In this document: positions 49,010 through 58,221 of the stretch, one piece after another
How the letters are laid out: each line of letters starts with the position of its first letter
Numbering within the stretch: the stretch's first letter is position 1
Notes under the pieces: generated by a model
Databases searched by the model: none
Told to the model about the DNA's origin: nothing
Seen by the model: only the letters and a program-made list of their open reading frames with translations
NCBI GenBank assembly: GCA_947572385.1
Contig: CANPBX010000008.1
Location: 1-64,000, forward strand
Reading direction: 5' to 3'
Source of the DNA: an uncultured Clostridia bacterium
GTDB lineage: Bacteria; Bacillota; Clostridia; Oscillospirales; Acutalibacteraceae
Length of the DNA stretch: 64,000 bases
Position numbers and translations under genes: made by a program

Positions 49010-49432
49010 TTGGACACACTGCTGGGCGCGCCCTGCCCGGATATGCGGCGCATGGGCCCTTTGGACTTGGCCTTCGTAGGGGACGGCATATATGACCTTT
49101 TAGCCAGGGAGTACCTATTAAAGGACGGCCCCTGCCCTGTGAAGAAGCTCCACCTGCGCAAGACGGCTTTAGTCTGCTGCAAGGCCCAGGCAAGGGCCCT
49201 GGACGGGCTTTGGGCGGAGCTGTCCGAAAGTGAGCGGGACATAGCCCTGAGGGGACGGAACGCCCATGTGGGCCATGTGCCAAAAAACGCGGACATAGCC
49301 GACTACCACGGGGCCACGGCCCTGGAGGCGCTGTTCGGCTGGCTGTACATGACAGGGGAGTCAATGAGGGCAAGGGAGCTCTTTTTAATGGCGGCGGAGA
49401 TACTGGAGCAGGACTATAGTAAACGCACCTGA
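49010..49432 (+). CDS. mrnC: Mini-ribonuclease III
   Basis: 140 residues from TTG 49010, 8 nt after AAGGGG; GTG 49001 lies in the ribosome-binding site itself. The sequence LAFVGDGIYDLLAREYLL has the RNase III-like catalytic D; RNAHVGHVPKNADIADYHGATALEALFGWLY has the E-A-L-F-G-W signature. Lacks a dsRNA-binding domain, as expected. It processes 23S rRNA precursor ends. Cotranscribed with obg. Confidence 0.92.
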   Translation: MDTLLGAPCPDMRRMGPLDLAFVGDGIYDLLAREYLLKDGPCPVKKLHLRKTALVCCKAQARALDGLWAELSESERDIALRGRNAHVGHVPKNADIADYHGATALEALFGWLYMTGESMRARELFLMAAEILEQDYSKRT

Positions 49433-49500
49433 AGATCGGGTAATACCGGCCCTCGGCCGCCTTTAACTATAATTGGGATCCAGGAAGGAGAACTGTAACT

Positions 49501-50415
49501 ATGGCAAATGCGGCTGGGCGCAAGGGTATTTTTATGGACGCGGCGTTTATTACGGCGGGGGCGGCGGTATACGCCACGGCGGTGACCGCCCTGACCGCGC
49601 CGAACAATATAGCCCCGGGCGGGGTGACGGGCCTTTGTACCATGCTGAACTTTATTTTGGGCACGCCCATAGGATTGATGAGCTTTCTCATAAACATCCC
49701 CATTGTGGTCTGGGCCGTGCTGGAGATAGGCTATAAGCTGGTGGTAAGGACCGTGGCGGCGGTGGTGCTGTCCTCACTGTTCATCGATATTTTCACAGGC
49801 TTTATGCCGGTCTACCGGGGGGACCCCATCCTGGTGGCGGTGTTCTCCGGGGTGTGCGAGGGGCTGGGCCTATCCCTGACCTTTATCCGGGGGGCCACCA
49901 CCGGGGGTACGGACATGGTGGCAAGGCTCCTGGAGCGGCGTATGCCCCATATGTCCATGGGCAAGCTGATGCTGGCGCTGGACGGCGTTATAGTGGCGGC
50001 GTCGGCGGTGGTGTTCGGCAGCATTGAGAACGCCATGTACGCCTGTATCTCCATATTTGTCTGCACAAGCATTATAGACGCCATACTCTACGGCACAGAC
50101 GCGGGGACAGGGAAGCTGTTCTATGTAATGAGCCCAAAGGTGCGGGAGATGGGCCGGCGCATCATTGAGGAGATGGACCGCACGGTGACATATCTTGGCA
50201 GCCACGGGGGGTACAGCAACGAGCCGGGGGAGACCATGCTCTGCGTGGTGCGCAGGTTTGAGGTGTACCAGATACAGGCTATAATCCGCGAGGAGGACAA
50301 AAACGCCTTTGTGATAGTTGGCGACGCGGGCCAGATAACCGGGGAGGGCTTCAAGCCAATGCACCCCGACGACAAGTCCCTCAAGGAGCTGCTGGGCGAA
50401 ATAAAGAAAAAATAG
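49501..50415 (+). CDS. YitT family membrane protein
   Basis: 304 residues: five to six membrane helices (about 10-190), with the family GGVTGLCTMLNFILG and RGATTGGTDMVARLL repeats, and a C-terminal DUF2179 domain (TYLGSHGGYSNEPGETMLCVV). Function of the family is unclear. AAGGAG precedes the ATG. Confidence 0.9.
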   Translation: MANAAGRKGIFMDAAFITAGAAVYATAVTALTAPNNIAPGGVTGLCTMLNFILGTPIGLMSFLINIPIVVWAVLEIGYKLVVRTVAAVVLSSLFIDIFTGFMPVYRGDPILVAVFSGVCEGLGLSLTFIRGATTGGTDMVARLLERRMPHMSMGKLMLALDGVIVAASAVVFGSIENAMYACISIFVCTSIIDAILYGTDAGTGKLFYVMSPKVREMGRRIIEEMDRTVTYLGSHGGYSNEPGETMLCVVRRFEVYQIQAIIREEDKNAFVIVGDAGQITGEGFKPMHPDDKSLKELLGEIKKK

Positions 50416-50446
50416 AGCAAAATATATAGGGAATCAAACTGTGCCC

Positions 50447-50480
50447 GAAAAAAGCAAAAGACCCGGCAGCCCCGGGTCTT
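50447..50480 (-). terminator. Terminator of the Q/N-rich microprotein gene
   Basis: AAGACCCGG/CCGGGTCTT stem; on the minus strand followed by TTGCTTTTTT. Confidence 0.82.
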
Positions 50481-50495
50481 CGCTCCATACGGCAG

Positions 50496-50666
50496 TTAGA
50501 ACTGCTCGTTCTGCTCCTGCTCGAAGCTGGACTTCTGGTTCTTGGACTTCTGGTTCTGGCCCTGTGAGTTCTGCTTGTTCTGCTGGTTCTGAGAGCGGTT
50601 GTTCTGGCTGTTCTGCTGGTTCTGGGAATTATTCCTGTTCTGGCTGTTGTTCTGATCGTTGCTCAT
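50496..50666 (-). CDS. 56-residue Gln/Asn-rich microprotein
   Basis: Starts MSNDQNNSQNRNNSQNQQNS and contains about two thirds Gln, Asn and Ser with scattered Lys/Arg. It ends SSFEQEQNEQF. No signal peptide. AAAGGAAG lies 9 nt before the ATG on the minus strand, and a strong terminator follows, so the gene is well delimited. Composition is prion-like and predicts disorder. The family is not recognised; it might be a spore- or nucleoid-linked small protein, but this is a guess. Confidence 0.75.
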   Translation of the reverse strand: MSNDQNNSQNRNNSQNQQNSQNNRSQNQQNKQNSQGQNQKSKNQKSSFEQEQNEQF

Positions 50667-50826
50667 GAGTTCTACTTCCTTTCATGCTGTGATAGCAAAG
50701 CTGAAGCCGTCCGCAGGGCCCCGTAGCCGGGGCGGTGCGGATACCTTCCGAAAGATATTGTAAGCAGGCCGGGCAGGATTATTCATAAGGAAAAATTGAA
50801 AAATTTGATCTAGGGAGGAGCGGCCC

Positions 50827-51378
50827 ATGGGCTACTACAGAAAGATGGCGGGAGGCAGGCTGTACCTCTCGCCGACAGACGCGGGCGAGAACGAAAGCTA
50901 TATAAGGTGGATGAACGACCGGGCCGTGGCGGAGATGTTCGGGGAGTACGGCAGCGTGATATCCTCTAAGGAGGACCTGAAGTGGATATACGAGCCCCCG
51001 GAGCATATGCAGCGTTACGCGATAGTGCTCAAGGAGGGGGACGAGCTCATAGGCAGCATAAGCATACACAATATCGACCATCTGGACCGCAATGCCTTTC
51101 TGGGCATATTCATCGGCGAGGAGCGGCACCGGGGAAAGGGCTATGGGCAGGAGGCATTGGGGCTCATGCTGGAGTATGGCTTCAAGACCCTTAATCTGCA
51201 CAATATCATGCTCTCGGTACACGCCGATAACCATGGGGCGATCGCCTGCTATAAAAAGGCCGGCTTTCATGAGGACGGCAGGCTCAGGGAATGGGTCTAT
51301 AAGGACGGCAGATATGTGGACAAACTCTATATGGGCATTATGGAGCACGAATTTTTGGATAGGGGAGTGGCCCGATGA
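50827..51378 (+). CDS. GNAT family N-acetyltransferase (RimJ/RimL/SpeG-like)
   Basis: 183 residues: YLSPTDAGENESYIRWMND at the N-terminus, LGIFIGEERHRGKGYGQEALGL (motif A, R-G-K-G-Y-G) around 96-117, and LSVHADNHGAIACYKKAGF. Close to the SpeG/RimL group acting on polyamines or ribosomal N-termini. Its end overlaps the next gene by 4 bp. Confidence 0.88.
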   Translation: MGYYRKMAGGRLYLSPTDAGENESYIRWMNDRAVAEMFGEYGSVISSKEDLKWIYEPPEHMQRYAIVLKEGDELIGSISIHNIDHLDRNAFLGIFIGEERHRGKGYGQEALGLMLEYGFKTLNLHNIMLSVHADNHGAIACYKKAGFHEDGRLREWVYKDGRYVDKLYMGIMEHEFLDRGVAR

Positions 51379-52706
51379 ACCTGCCCGGAGAGTTCCTTTC
51401 ACGGATGGAAGCCCAGCTGGGTAGCGAGTACCCGGCCTTTCTGGCCTGCTATGAGCGCCCGGCGTACCGGGGCGTGCGGCTGAACCCGCTGAAATGCGGG
51501 GAAAAAAACCTGAGGGAGAGCCTGCCCTTTGAGCTCATGCCCTCGCCGTTCTCAAGGTATTCCTTCTACGCGGACTGCAGGGAGGGCATAGGGAAGCTCC
51601 CGGCCCACCACGCCGGGATATTCTACTCCCAGGAGCCCTCGGCCTCCTCGGCGGTGACGGCCCTGGACCCTCAGCCCGGGGAGCGGATACTTGACCTCTG
51701 TGCGGCCCCCGGGGGGAAATCCACCCAGATAGCCGGTGAGCTTATGGGAAGCGGTCTGCTCTGGGCCAACGAGCCTGTGCGCCAGAGGGCGGGGGCGCTG
51801 ATGTCGAACCTGGAGCGGCTGGGAGTGAGAAACGCCGTGGTCTCCTGCGCCTACCCGGAGCGGCTCTGCCCGGGGCTTACAGGGTATTTCCACCGGGTGC
51901 TGGTGGACGCCCCCTGCTCCGGGGAGGGCATGTTCAGGCGGGAGGAGAGGGCCGCCAAGGAGTGGTCTCCCCAGGGGGTGGAGGCCTGCGCCAGGCGGCA
52001 GCTTGGCATACTGGACCAGGCCGCCGGGACCATTATGGAGTGGGGCGTGCTGGTCTACTCCACCTGCACATTCTCATATGCTGAGAACGAGGGCGTGGTG
52101 AGGGAGTTCCTGAGGGGGCACCCGGAGTTTGAGCAGGAAAAACTCCCCGCCGCCTTTGGCAGGGAGGACATGGACCGGGGCCTTGGAAGAAGGATATACC
52201 CCATGGACGGCGGCGAGGGGCACTTCGTGGCCCGCTTTCGCCGGGTGGGTGAGAACACCTGCAGGGCCGGGGAGCACCGGGACAGGCTAAAGGGCGCGCC
52301 CTGCCAGAAGGCCAAGGAGCTTATGGACCGGCTCTTTTTTGGGGATAGGGGGGACATAAGGCTCTCCCAGGCCCGGGACAGGATATTCCTGCTGCCGGAT
52401 GAGCTGCCGGAGCTCTCGGGCCTTTCGGTGCTCCGGGCCGGGGCGGAGCTGTGTGAGGTCAGGCAGAGCCGCCTGGAGCCCTCACACGGCATATTCATGT
52501 GCCATAGGCCCGAAGACTGCCGCGATAGGCTGGAGCTCCCGGCAGACGGCCCGGAGATACGGGAGTATCTAAGGGGCGGGGAGCTGGACTGCGATGGGGC
52601 CGGGTACATGGCGGTGTGCGTGAACGGCGCCGTTACAGGCTTTGGCAAGGCCTCGAACGGGCGGCTGAAAAACCGCTACCCCAAGGGCCTGCGCGATCTG
52701 AGCTAG
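51375..52706 (+). CDS. 16S rRNA (cytosine-C5) methyltransferase, RsmF/NOP2 family
   Basis: 443 residues: NOP/RsmB-type SAM-binding core with LDLCAAPGGKSTQIA (about 97-111), VDAPCSGEGMFRREERA (catalytic Cys region) and STCTFSYAENEGVV (TC motif), and a C-terminal RsmF-type domain (about 290-440). Methylates cytosine in rRNA (or tRNA) in the cytoplasm. Which residue cannot be told from sequence. Confidence 0.9.
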   Translation: MNLPGEFLSRMEAQLGSEYPAFLACYERPAYRGVRLNPLKCGEKNLRESLPFELMPSPFSRYSFYADCREGIGKLPAHHAGIFYSQEPSASSAVTALDPQPGERILDLCAAPGGKSTQIAGELMGSGLLWANEPVRQRAGALMSNLERLGVRNAVVSCAYPERLCPGLTGYFHRVLVDAPCSGEGMFRREERAAKEWSPQGVEACARRQLGILDQAAGTIMEWGVLVYSTCTFSYAENEGVVREFLRGHPEFEQEKLPAAFGREDMDRGLGRRIYPMDGGEGHFVARFRRVGENTCRAGEHRDRLKGAPCQKAKELMDRLFFGDRGDIRLSQARDRIFLLPDELPELSGLSVLRAGAELCEVRQSRLEPSHGIFMCHRPEDCRDRLELPADGPEIREYLRGGELDCDGAGYMAVCVNGAVTGFGKASNGRLKNRYPKGLRDLS

Positions 52707-52727
52707 GGCCTGTTATAGTAAGCGCGG

Positions 52728-53909
52728 CTAAGGACCGGCAGCTATGAACCTCTCGGTATAGTCCCGGCCCGAGGGCTGGGGGGCGGGCGAGGCCAGCCCA
52801 TAGAGGTCGTCTGCCAAGGCTTCCTGACGGAACACGGCCTGGGCCTTTGGGGGGAGCCTTTTTATATCCGAGCTCCTCACCACCACCGGCAGGCTGGACT
52901 GGCGGAGCAGACTCAGGCCCCTGCCTGTGGCCCCCAGGGCCCGCAGGTACGGCGGGCTCTCGGGCAGCGGCTCCCGCAGGCCCAGGAAGGCGTACAGCAC
53001 CAGGCGGCGCACCCGGGCGTGGGACACCCGCCGGTTCTTTGTAAGGGAGTAGGCCTCCTCCAGGGAGCAGGCCTGCCTTGAGGCGCGGTACAGGCGGTTT
53101 TCAAGGCCCTCGCTCAGATCCGGGAGGGCGGCAAGCTCCTCCATGGACATGGAGCGCAGCCTTGACAGTATGGCGCGCTCAAGGTTCGGGAGCTGTGCGC
53201 AGCGGCCCTCGAGCCTTGCCGATTCCAGGGCGGCGACGGTGCTCTGAGGGGCAAGGCCGCAAAGCGGGTCCCCGGCGAGGGTGAGCCTTCTTATCTCGCT
53301 TGCGGACAGGGGGCCCCCCATGCTCCCGGCCTCGTCATGCCCTGCGCCCTCGCGCTTTATGGCGGTGGGGGTGAGGGGCGCCCGGAGCTTCAGGATCGCC
53401 TTGCAGTATTCTACCCCCAGGTTGGCGTTGGGGCGGCTGAGGACTTCACCTGCCCGGGGGCCCAGAAGCTTTTCCGCCGCCAGCTGCCGCCGGGCCCCGA
53501 AGCCAAGGCCTGGCGGGGACTCCCTGAGGGCCCGGGAGAACTCCTCTGAGAGCAGGGCCCCGGCTGTTTCCATCAGCAGCCCGGCGTCCGGGACCTCGCT
53601 GCCGAAGTACAGCTCCCCGCGCCCAAGGGCCGCAGCCAGGGAGACCCCCCCTGCGGCGAAGCGCTCCGCCCCGGAGCAGGCCCAGCTCAGGGGGAGCTCG
53701 ACGACTAGATCCGCGCCGTTTGAGAGGGCGAGCCTGGCGCGGGTCCATTTGTCCAGCATGGCGGGGGCCCCCCGCTGGACAAAATTGCCGCTCATAAGGC
53801 AGACTACCGGCCTCCCGCGGGCTCCGGCCCGGGAGAGCAGGAGCCTGTGGCCGTGGTGGAGCGGGTCAAGCTCGCACACAACGGCTGAAAATGTATTTTC
53901 ATGTAGCAT
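52728..53909 (-). CDS. tmcAL: tRNA(Met) cytidine acetate ligase TmcAL
   Basis: 393 residues. Nucleotidyltransferase HxGH motif is H18-H-G-H21 in ELDPLHHGHRLLL; LMSGNFVQRGAPAMLDKWTRA follows. The C-terminal part (about 310-390) is helical. It forms ac4C at the wobble cytidine of elongator tRNA-Met using acetate and ATP. Acetate kinase is encoded divergently 123 bp away. Slight variation of the first motif (ELDPLHHGH instead of EYNPFHNGH). Confidence 0.9.
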   Translation of the reverse strand: MLHENTFSAVVCELDPLHHGHRLLLSRAGARGRPVVCLMSGNFVQRGAPAMLDKWTRARLALSNGADLVVELPLSWACSGAERFAAGGVSLAAALGRGELYFGSEVPDAGLLMETAGALLSEEFSRALRESPPGLGFGARRQLAAEKLLGPRAGEVLSRPNANLGVEYCKAILKLRAPLTPTAIKREGAGHDEAGSMGGPLSASEIRRLTLAGDPLCGLAPQSTVAALESARLEGRCAQLPNLERAILSRLRSMSMEELAALPDLSEGLENRLYRASRQACSLEEAYSLTKNRRVSHARVRRLVLYAFLGLREPLPESPPYLRALGATGRGLSLLRQSSLPVVVRSSDIKRLPPKAQAVFRQEALADDLYGLASPAPQPSGRDYTERFIAAGP

Positions 53910-53924
53910 TTTCTGTAAAACTCC

Positions 53925-53953
53925 TTGAATTTTTGAACATAGTATAGTATAAT
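53925..53953 (+). promoter_or_regulatory. Promoter of ackA
   Basis: TTGAAT (53925-53930), 17 bp, TATAAT (53948-53953). Confidence 0.82.
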
Positions 53954-54032
53954 ATGATACGCAAAGCTAATGGAACCTGAGTTCTTTACTATCTCTATTA
54001 TACGAAATATTTATCGGAAAGGAAAGAGAGAT

Positions 54033-55241
54033 ATGAAAATTCTTGTTATCAATGCGGGCAGCTCCTCGCTGAAGTATCAGCTCATAGATATGGACGGCGA
54101 GCAAATGCTCTGTAAGGGGAACTGTGAGCGCATAGGCCTGGACGGCGGCATCTTTACCCATAAGACCGCCGACGGCAGGGAGCTGCACAGGGACGTGGAT
54201 ATGCCCGACCATACCGCCGCCTTCACCCAGGTGAAGGAAGCGCTGCTGGACTCTGAGAAGGGCGTTATAAAGGACCTCTCCGAGGTCTCCGCCATAGGCC
54301 ACAGGGTGGTTCAGGGCGGCGCCATCTTCCACCAGTCCTGCCTTGTGGACGATAAGGTCATCGCGGACATAGAGAGCCTGATCCCCCTGGCCCCGCTGCA
54401 TAACGGCGCCCATGTACAGGGCATAAGGGCCTGCCGGAACCTGTTCGGTGAGAACGTGCCCGAGGCCGTGGTTTTCGATACATCCTTCCACGCCACCATG
54501 CCCCCTAAGGCATACATATACAATGTGCCCTATGAGTATTACGAGAAGTACGCTGTCAGGCGCTACGGCGCCCACGGCACCTCCCACCGCTATGTGAGCG
54601 CCCGCTGCGCGGAGCTCATGGGCAGGGACATAAAGGACCTGAAGATGATCACCTGCCATCTGGGCAACGGCTCCTCCATAACCGCCGTGGACGGGGGCAA
54701 GGTAATAGACACCAGCATGGGCCTGACGCCCCTTGACGGCTTCATGATGGGCGGGCGCACCGGCACCCTGGACCCCTCTGTTGTCACCTTCATCATGGAG
54801 AAGGAGGGTCTGTCCCCCGCGGAGATGGACCAGATAATGAATAAAAAATCCGGGCTTTTAGGCATATCCGGCGTGTCCAGCGACGACAGGGACGTTACCG
54901 CCGCCCGCAAGGAGGGCAACCCCCGGGCGAAGCTGGCCCACGACATCCTTGAGTACCAGATATCGAAGTTTATCGGCAGCTATATGGTGGCCCTGGGCGG
55001 CTGCGACGCCATGGTGTTTACGGCGGGCGTGGGCGAGAACCAGTGGATGCACCGGTGGGAGATAGGGAAATACCTTGAGTTCCTGGGCGTGAAGCTGGAC
55101 GAGAAGCTCAACGAGGAGACCATCCTCGGCAAGGAGGGCAAGATCTCCGCGCCCGACAGCAAGATACAAGTTTACGTCATACCCACCAACGAGGAACTGG
55201 TAATAGCCAGGGACACAAAGGCGTTGGTTGAGGGCCTATAA
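54033..55241 (+). CDS. ackA: Acetate kinase
   Basis: 402 residues from ATG 54033 after GGAAAGGAAAGAGAG. Signature MKILVINAGSSSLKYQLID at the start, HGTSHRYVS and GNGSSITAV in the middle, and FTAGVGENQ near 325. Converts acetyl phosphate plus ADP to acetate plus ATP in fermentation. No pta is adjacent. The frame opens earlier at 53970, but that segment contains no plausible start. Confidence 0.97.
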   Translation: MKILVINAGSSSLKYQLIDMDGEQMLCKGNCERIGLDGGIFTHKTADGRELHRDVDMPDHTAAFTQVKEALLDSEKGVIKDLSEVSAIGHRVVQGGAIFHQSCLVDDKVIADIESLIPLAPLHNGAHVQGIRACRNLFGENVPEAVVFDTSFHATMPPKAYIYNVPYEYYEKYAVRRYGAHGTSHRYVSARCAELMGRDIKDLKMITCHLGNGSSITAVDGGKVIDTSMGLTPLDGFMMGGRTGTLDPSVVTFIMEKEGLSPAEMDQIMNKKSGLLGISGVSSDDRDVTAARKEGNPRAKLAHDILEYQISKFIGSYMVALGGCDAMVFTAGVGENQWMHRWEIGKYLEFLGVKLDEKLNEETILGKEGKISAPDSKIQVYVIPTNEELVIARDTKALVEGL

Positions 55242-55410
55242 ATGATCTAGCGGGCCTGGGGTATATCATACTGTCCGAAGGAGGGGGGCCCTGCCCGCCG
55301 CCCTTTGGAGAGGGAAAAATTTAGATGAGTTCTTGGCGGAGCGTCTGCGTGGGGCAGGCGCTTTTGCCGTGGTTGGGGCCTGGGAAGCCGGGGGAAATAT
55401 CCTGCATCTA

Positions 55411-55439
55411 TTGACGAAAAAGATTTTTCCCATTATAAT
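55411..55439 (+). promoter_or_regulatory. Promoter of the small secreted protein gene
   Basis: TTGACG (55411-55416), 17 bp, TATAAT (55434-55439). Confidence 0.82.
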
Positions 55440-55480
55440 AAATTTTAAGTAAAGGTAATAATTCAAAAGGAGGGAAGGAA

Positions 55481-55711
55481 ATGAAAAAAATACTGGGGCT
55501 GGCTGGGACAGCGCTGCTGGTATCAGTTCTGACAGTTTCAGCGTCTGCTGCGGAGGGCTATGTTGGCCGCGCCCGGGCCGGTGGGCTGCCGGAGGGGGTC
55601 GTGGGCTGTGCTCAAGTGAGCGCCATGCCGGAGGGCTATGCTGAAGACATTCAAAGCAATGTGCTTTCAGTAGCAAGGGCTACAAACGAAGTGATTTGCC
55701 TGAGGATATAA
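55481..55711 (+). CDS. Small secreted protein of unknown function
   Basis: 76 residues. Signal peptide MKKILGLAGTALLVSVLTVS with cleavage after ASA at about residue 23. The mature part of about 53 residues contains two short similar segments (GLPEGVVGCAQ and AMPEGYAEDIQ). Strong AAGGAGGGAAGG ribosome-binding site and own promoter and terminator. No family recognised. Confidence 0.72.
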   Translation: MKKILGLAGTALLVSVLTVSASAAEGYVGRARAGGLPEGVVGCAQVSAMPEGYAEDIQSNVLSVARATNEVICLRI

Positions 55712-55718
55712 GACAAGG

Positions 55719-55753
55719 GCGCCCGGGGCAAGGAAAAACCCGGGCGCTCTTTT
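55719..55753. terminator. Bidirectional terminator
   Basis: GCGCCCGGG/CCCGGGCGC 9-bp perfect stem, then TCTTTTG. Confidence 0.83.
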
Positions 55754-55790
55754 GACGCCACATGAAAATATTTGGAAAAGGCTGGCCTGC

Positions 55791-56540
55791 TCAGAACTTC
55801 CCCTGAAGGTTCCGGAAGCTGGTCTCCAGGCAGTCGAAGGGGCTGCCAACACAGGTGTCCTGCTCCACCAGCAGGTGCTTTGTGCCGCACTTCCCGGCAG
55901 TCTTAATGATTTTATCAAAATCCAGATTTCCCTCGCCTACCGGGGCCATTACAGGCTCCCAGCCCCTTACAGCCATGTCCTTAAGGTGTATGCAGGGGAT
56001 CCTGCCGGAGAGCTTCTCCATCCAGGCGCACACGTCCGCGCCGCCCATATGCACCCAGTATGTATCCAGGGTAAAGCCGAGCTCGTCCGGGGCGAAGCTC
56101 TCAAGGAGGGTGTCCATAACGAGCGTGCCGTCAAACCTCTGGAACTCCACGTTGTGGTTGTGGTACATGAGCAGCTTACCGGCGGCGGCTATCCTCTTGG
56201 CGGCTTCCTTATAGTCGTCGGCAAAGTGCCAGAGCCATTCGGGGGAGCAGTATTTTTTTGGCATCATGCCTATGCCTATATAGCTGCAGCCCATGGCGTC
56301 GTGCTCTTTTATAACGGCCTCGGTGTCGTTCATGATACGGTTTGGGTCGGTATGGGTGAGCACTATCTGAAGGCCGTGCCTGTCGCAGAGCTCCCGCACC
56401 CTTTCCGGGGCGATGGGCCCTATGGCGGATATCTGCACGGTCTTATAGCCCATTTTTGCCACCCTCATAAGGGAGTAGTCCAGGTCCTTTTCAGTCTGGG
56501 TGTATTCACGCAGGGTGAACAGCTGTGCGCCTAATGTCAT
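55791..56540 (-). CDS. Sugar phosphate isomerase/epimerase
   Basis: 249 residues of the AP-endonuclease-2 TIM-barrel. LGAQLFTLREYTQTEKDLDYS at the start, LLMYHNHNVEFQR (metal His/Glu), FTLDTYWVHMGG and CIHLKDMAVRG carry conserved ligands. Second of three such proteins in the window. Its substrate is unknown. Confidence 0.9.
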   Translation of the reverse strand: MTLGAQLFTLREYTQTEKDLDYSLMRVAKMGYKTVQISAIGPIAPERVRELCDRHGLQIVLTHTDPNRIMNDTEAVIKEHDAMGCSYIGIGMMPKKYCSPEWLWHFADDYKEAAKRIAAAGKLLMYHNHNVEFQRFDGTLVMDTLLESFAPDELGFTLDTYWVHMGGADVCAWMEKLSGRIPCIHLKDMAVRGWEPVMAPVGEGNLDFDKIIKTAGKCGTKHLLVEQDTCVGSPFDCLETSFRNLQGKF

Positions 56541-56569
56541 GGTAAAAACCTCCTGATGCTTTTGATACC

Positions 56570-56598
56570 ATATTAACCCAGCGCTCCCAGAATGTCAA
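56570..56598 (-). promoter_or_regulatory. Promoter of the 55791-56540 epimerase gene
   Basis: Minus strand: TTGACA (56598-56593), 17 bp, TAATAT (56575-56570). Confidence 0.78.
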
Positions 56599-56602
56599 GG
56601 GC

Positions 56603-56629
56603 TTGATTTTTTCCGGGAAAAAGTATAAT
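56603..56629 (+). promoter_or_regulatory. Promoter of ridA
   Basis: TTGATT (56603-56608), 15-bp spacer, TATAAT (56624-56629). The spacer is shorter than elsewhere in the window. Confidence 0.6.
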
Positions 56630-56665
56630 ATATAAGATACAACCAGATCAAAGGAGGAAATTTCC

Positions 56666-57040
56666 ATGAATAAAACTATCACAGCCCAGAACGCCCCCGC
56701 CGCCGTGGGGCCCTACTGCCACGCCAAGCTCTGCGGCAATACCCTCTATACCTCCGGGCAGCTGGGGCTGGTCCCCGCCACCGGCGAGCTGCCTGAGGGC
56801 GTTGAGGCCCAGGCCCGGCAGGCCCTTGACAACCTCAAGGCTGTGCTTGAGGCAGGGGGCATGGCCCTCTCCGACGTGGTAAAGACCACGGTGTTTTTAG
56901 CCGACATGAAGGACTTCGCCGCCGTCAACGGTATTTATGCCGGGTATTTCACAGGCGAAGCCCCCGCCCGCTCCTGCGTGCAGGTGGCGGCGCTGCCCAA
57001 GGGCGCGCTGTTTGAGATAGAGGCCGTGGCAGTAAAATAA
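56666..57040 (+). CDS. RidA family protein (enamine/imine deaminase)
   Basis: 124 residues of the YjgF/YER057c/UK114 fold: GPYCHAKLCGNTLYTSGQLG, a middle VVKTTVFLADMKDFAAVNGIY, and the catalytic Arg in ARSCVQVAALPKGALFEIEAVA. It hydrolyses reactive 2-aminoacrylate and similar imines. Lies 25 bp upstream of asnA, so possibly cotranscribed. Confidence 0.95.
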   Translation: MNKTITAQNAPAAVGPYCHAKLCGNTLYTSGQLGLVPATGELPEGVEAQARQALDNLKAVLEAGGMALSDVVKTTVFLADMKDFAAVNGIYAGYFTGEAPARSCVQVAALPKGALFEIEAVAVK

Positions 57041-57065
57041 TTTGACTTGATTGGAAGTGTTTCCC

Positions 57066-58067
57066 ATGACGACCATACCGGAGGGCTATGTCTCTGCCCT
57101 CAGCCTATATGACACACAAAAAGCTATCGGCCTGATAAAGAACGTGTTTCAGGTAAAGCTCTGCGCGGCCCTGCACCTGAAGAGGGTCACGGCCCCCCTG
57201 TTCGTGGACCCGGCCACGGGCCTTAACGATGATCTGAACGGCGTGGAGCGCCCGGTAGGGTTCGACATCCCCGCGGTGGGCATAGACGGGCAGGTGGTGC
57301 ATTCACTGGCAAAGTGGAAGCGCCTGGCCCTTAAAGACTATGGCTTCTACGTGGGCAACGGCCTTGTGACGGATATGAACGCCATACGCCGGGACGAGGA
57401 GCTGGACAATCTGCACTCGGTCTATGTGGACCAGTGGGACTGGGAGAAGGTCATAGATCTGGAGAGCCGGAACATAGGCTTCCTCCGGGAGGCCGTCGCC
57501 CGCATAGTGAGCGCTATCTGCGGCACGCTGGACGAGCTCCAGTGGCAGCTCCCGGACCTGCCCACGGACCTCTGCCGGGAGGCCACCTTCATCACCGCCC
57601 AGGGCCTTGAGGATATGTGGCCAGAACTCAGCCCCAAGGAGCGGGAGCAGAGGTTCACAAGGGAGCACAAAACGGTGTTCATAGAGGGGATAGGCGGCAG
57701 GCTGAAGAGCGGCGCGCCCCATGACGGGCGGGCCCCCGACTATGACGACTGGGAGCTTAACGGCGACCTGCTGTTCTGGCACGAGCCCCTGGGCTGCGCC
57801 CTGGAGATAAGCAGCATGGGTATCCGCGTGGACGCTGAGAGCCTCTCCCGCCAGCTAAGGGAGTCCGGCTGCGAGGGCCGCAGGGAGCTCCCCTTCCATA
57901 AGCTGCTCCTGGACGGCGGCCTGCCCCTCACCATCGGCGGCGGCATAGGCCAGAGCAGGCTGTGTATGCTGCTCCTGGGCAAGGCCCATATCGGCGAGGT
58001 ACAGGCCTCCCTATGGGACGAGGAGACCCGGGAGAGGTGCCGGGCGGCGGGGGTCGTGCTGCTGTAG
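57066..58067 (+). CDS. asnA: Aspartate-ammonia ligase (asparagine synthetase A)
   Basis: 333 residues from ATG 57066. Class II aaRS-like fold: PLFVDPATGLNDDLNGVERPV, LAKWKRLALKDYGF, YVDQWDWEKVI and GGGIGQSRLCMLLLGKAHIGE. Makes asparagine from aspartate and ammonia with ATP. In the cytoplasm, with ridA upstream. Confidence 0.96.
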   Translation: MTTIPEGYVSALSLYDTQKAIGLIKNVFQVKLCAALHLKRVTAPLFVDPATGLNDDLNGVERPVGFDIPAVGIDGQVVHSLAKWKRLALKDYGFYVGNGLVTDMNAIRRDEELDNLHSVYVDQWDWEKVIDLESRNIGFLREAVARIVSAICGTLDELQWQLPDLPTDLCREATFITAQGLEDMWPELSPKEREQRFTREHKTVFIEGIGGRLKSGAPHDGRAPDYDDWELNGDLLFWHEPLGCALEISSMGIRVDAESLSRQLRESGCEGRRELPFHKLLLDGGLPLTIGGGIGQSRLCMLLLGKAHIGEVQASLWDEETRERCRAAGVVLL

Positions 58068-58169
58068 TGCCTGGCAGATCGGAGCCGCTATGCGAAAAAG
58101 CTGCATAGGGTCATGAACGCGCAAAGGCGTCCCCTTCCCTCTCTTGTCAGGATAGGGGGCGGCAAACAG

Positions 58170-58203
58170 AAAACGCCGCGTCTTTAAAAAGATGCGGCGT
58201 TCA
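58170..58203. terminator. Bidirectional terminator between asnA and the isomerase gene
   Basis: AACGCCGCGTCTTT/AAAGATGCGGCGTT 14-bp stem with one wobble and a two-base loop. Confidence 0.8.
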
Positions 58204-58221
58204 ACTGTTTAGCGGGAAAGC

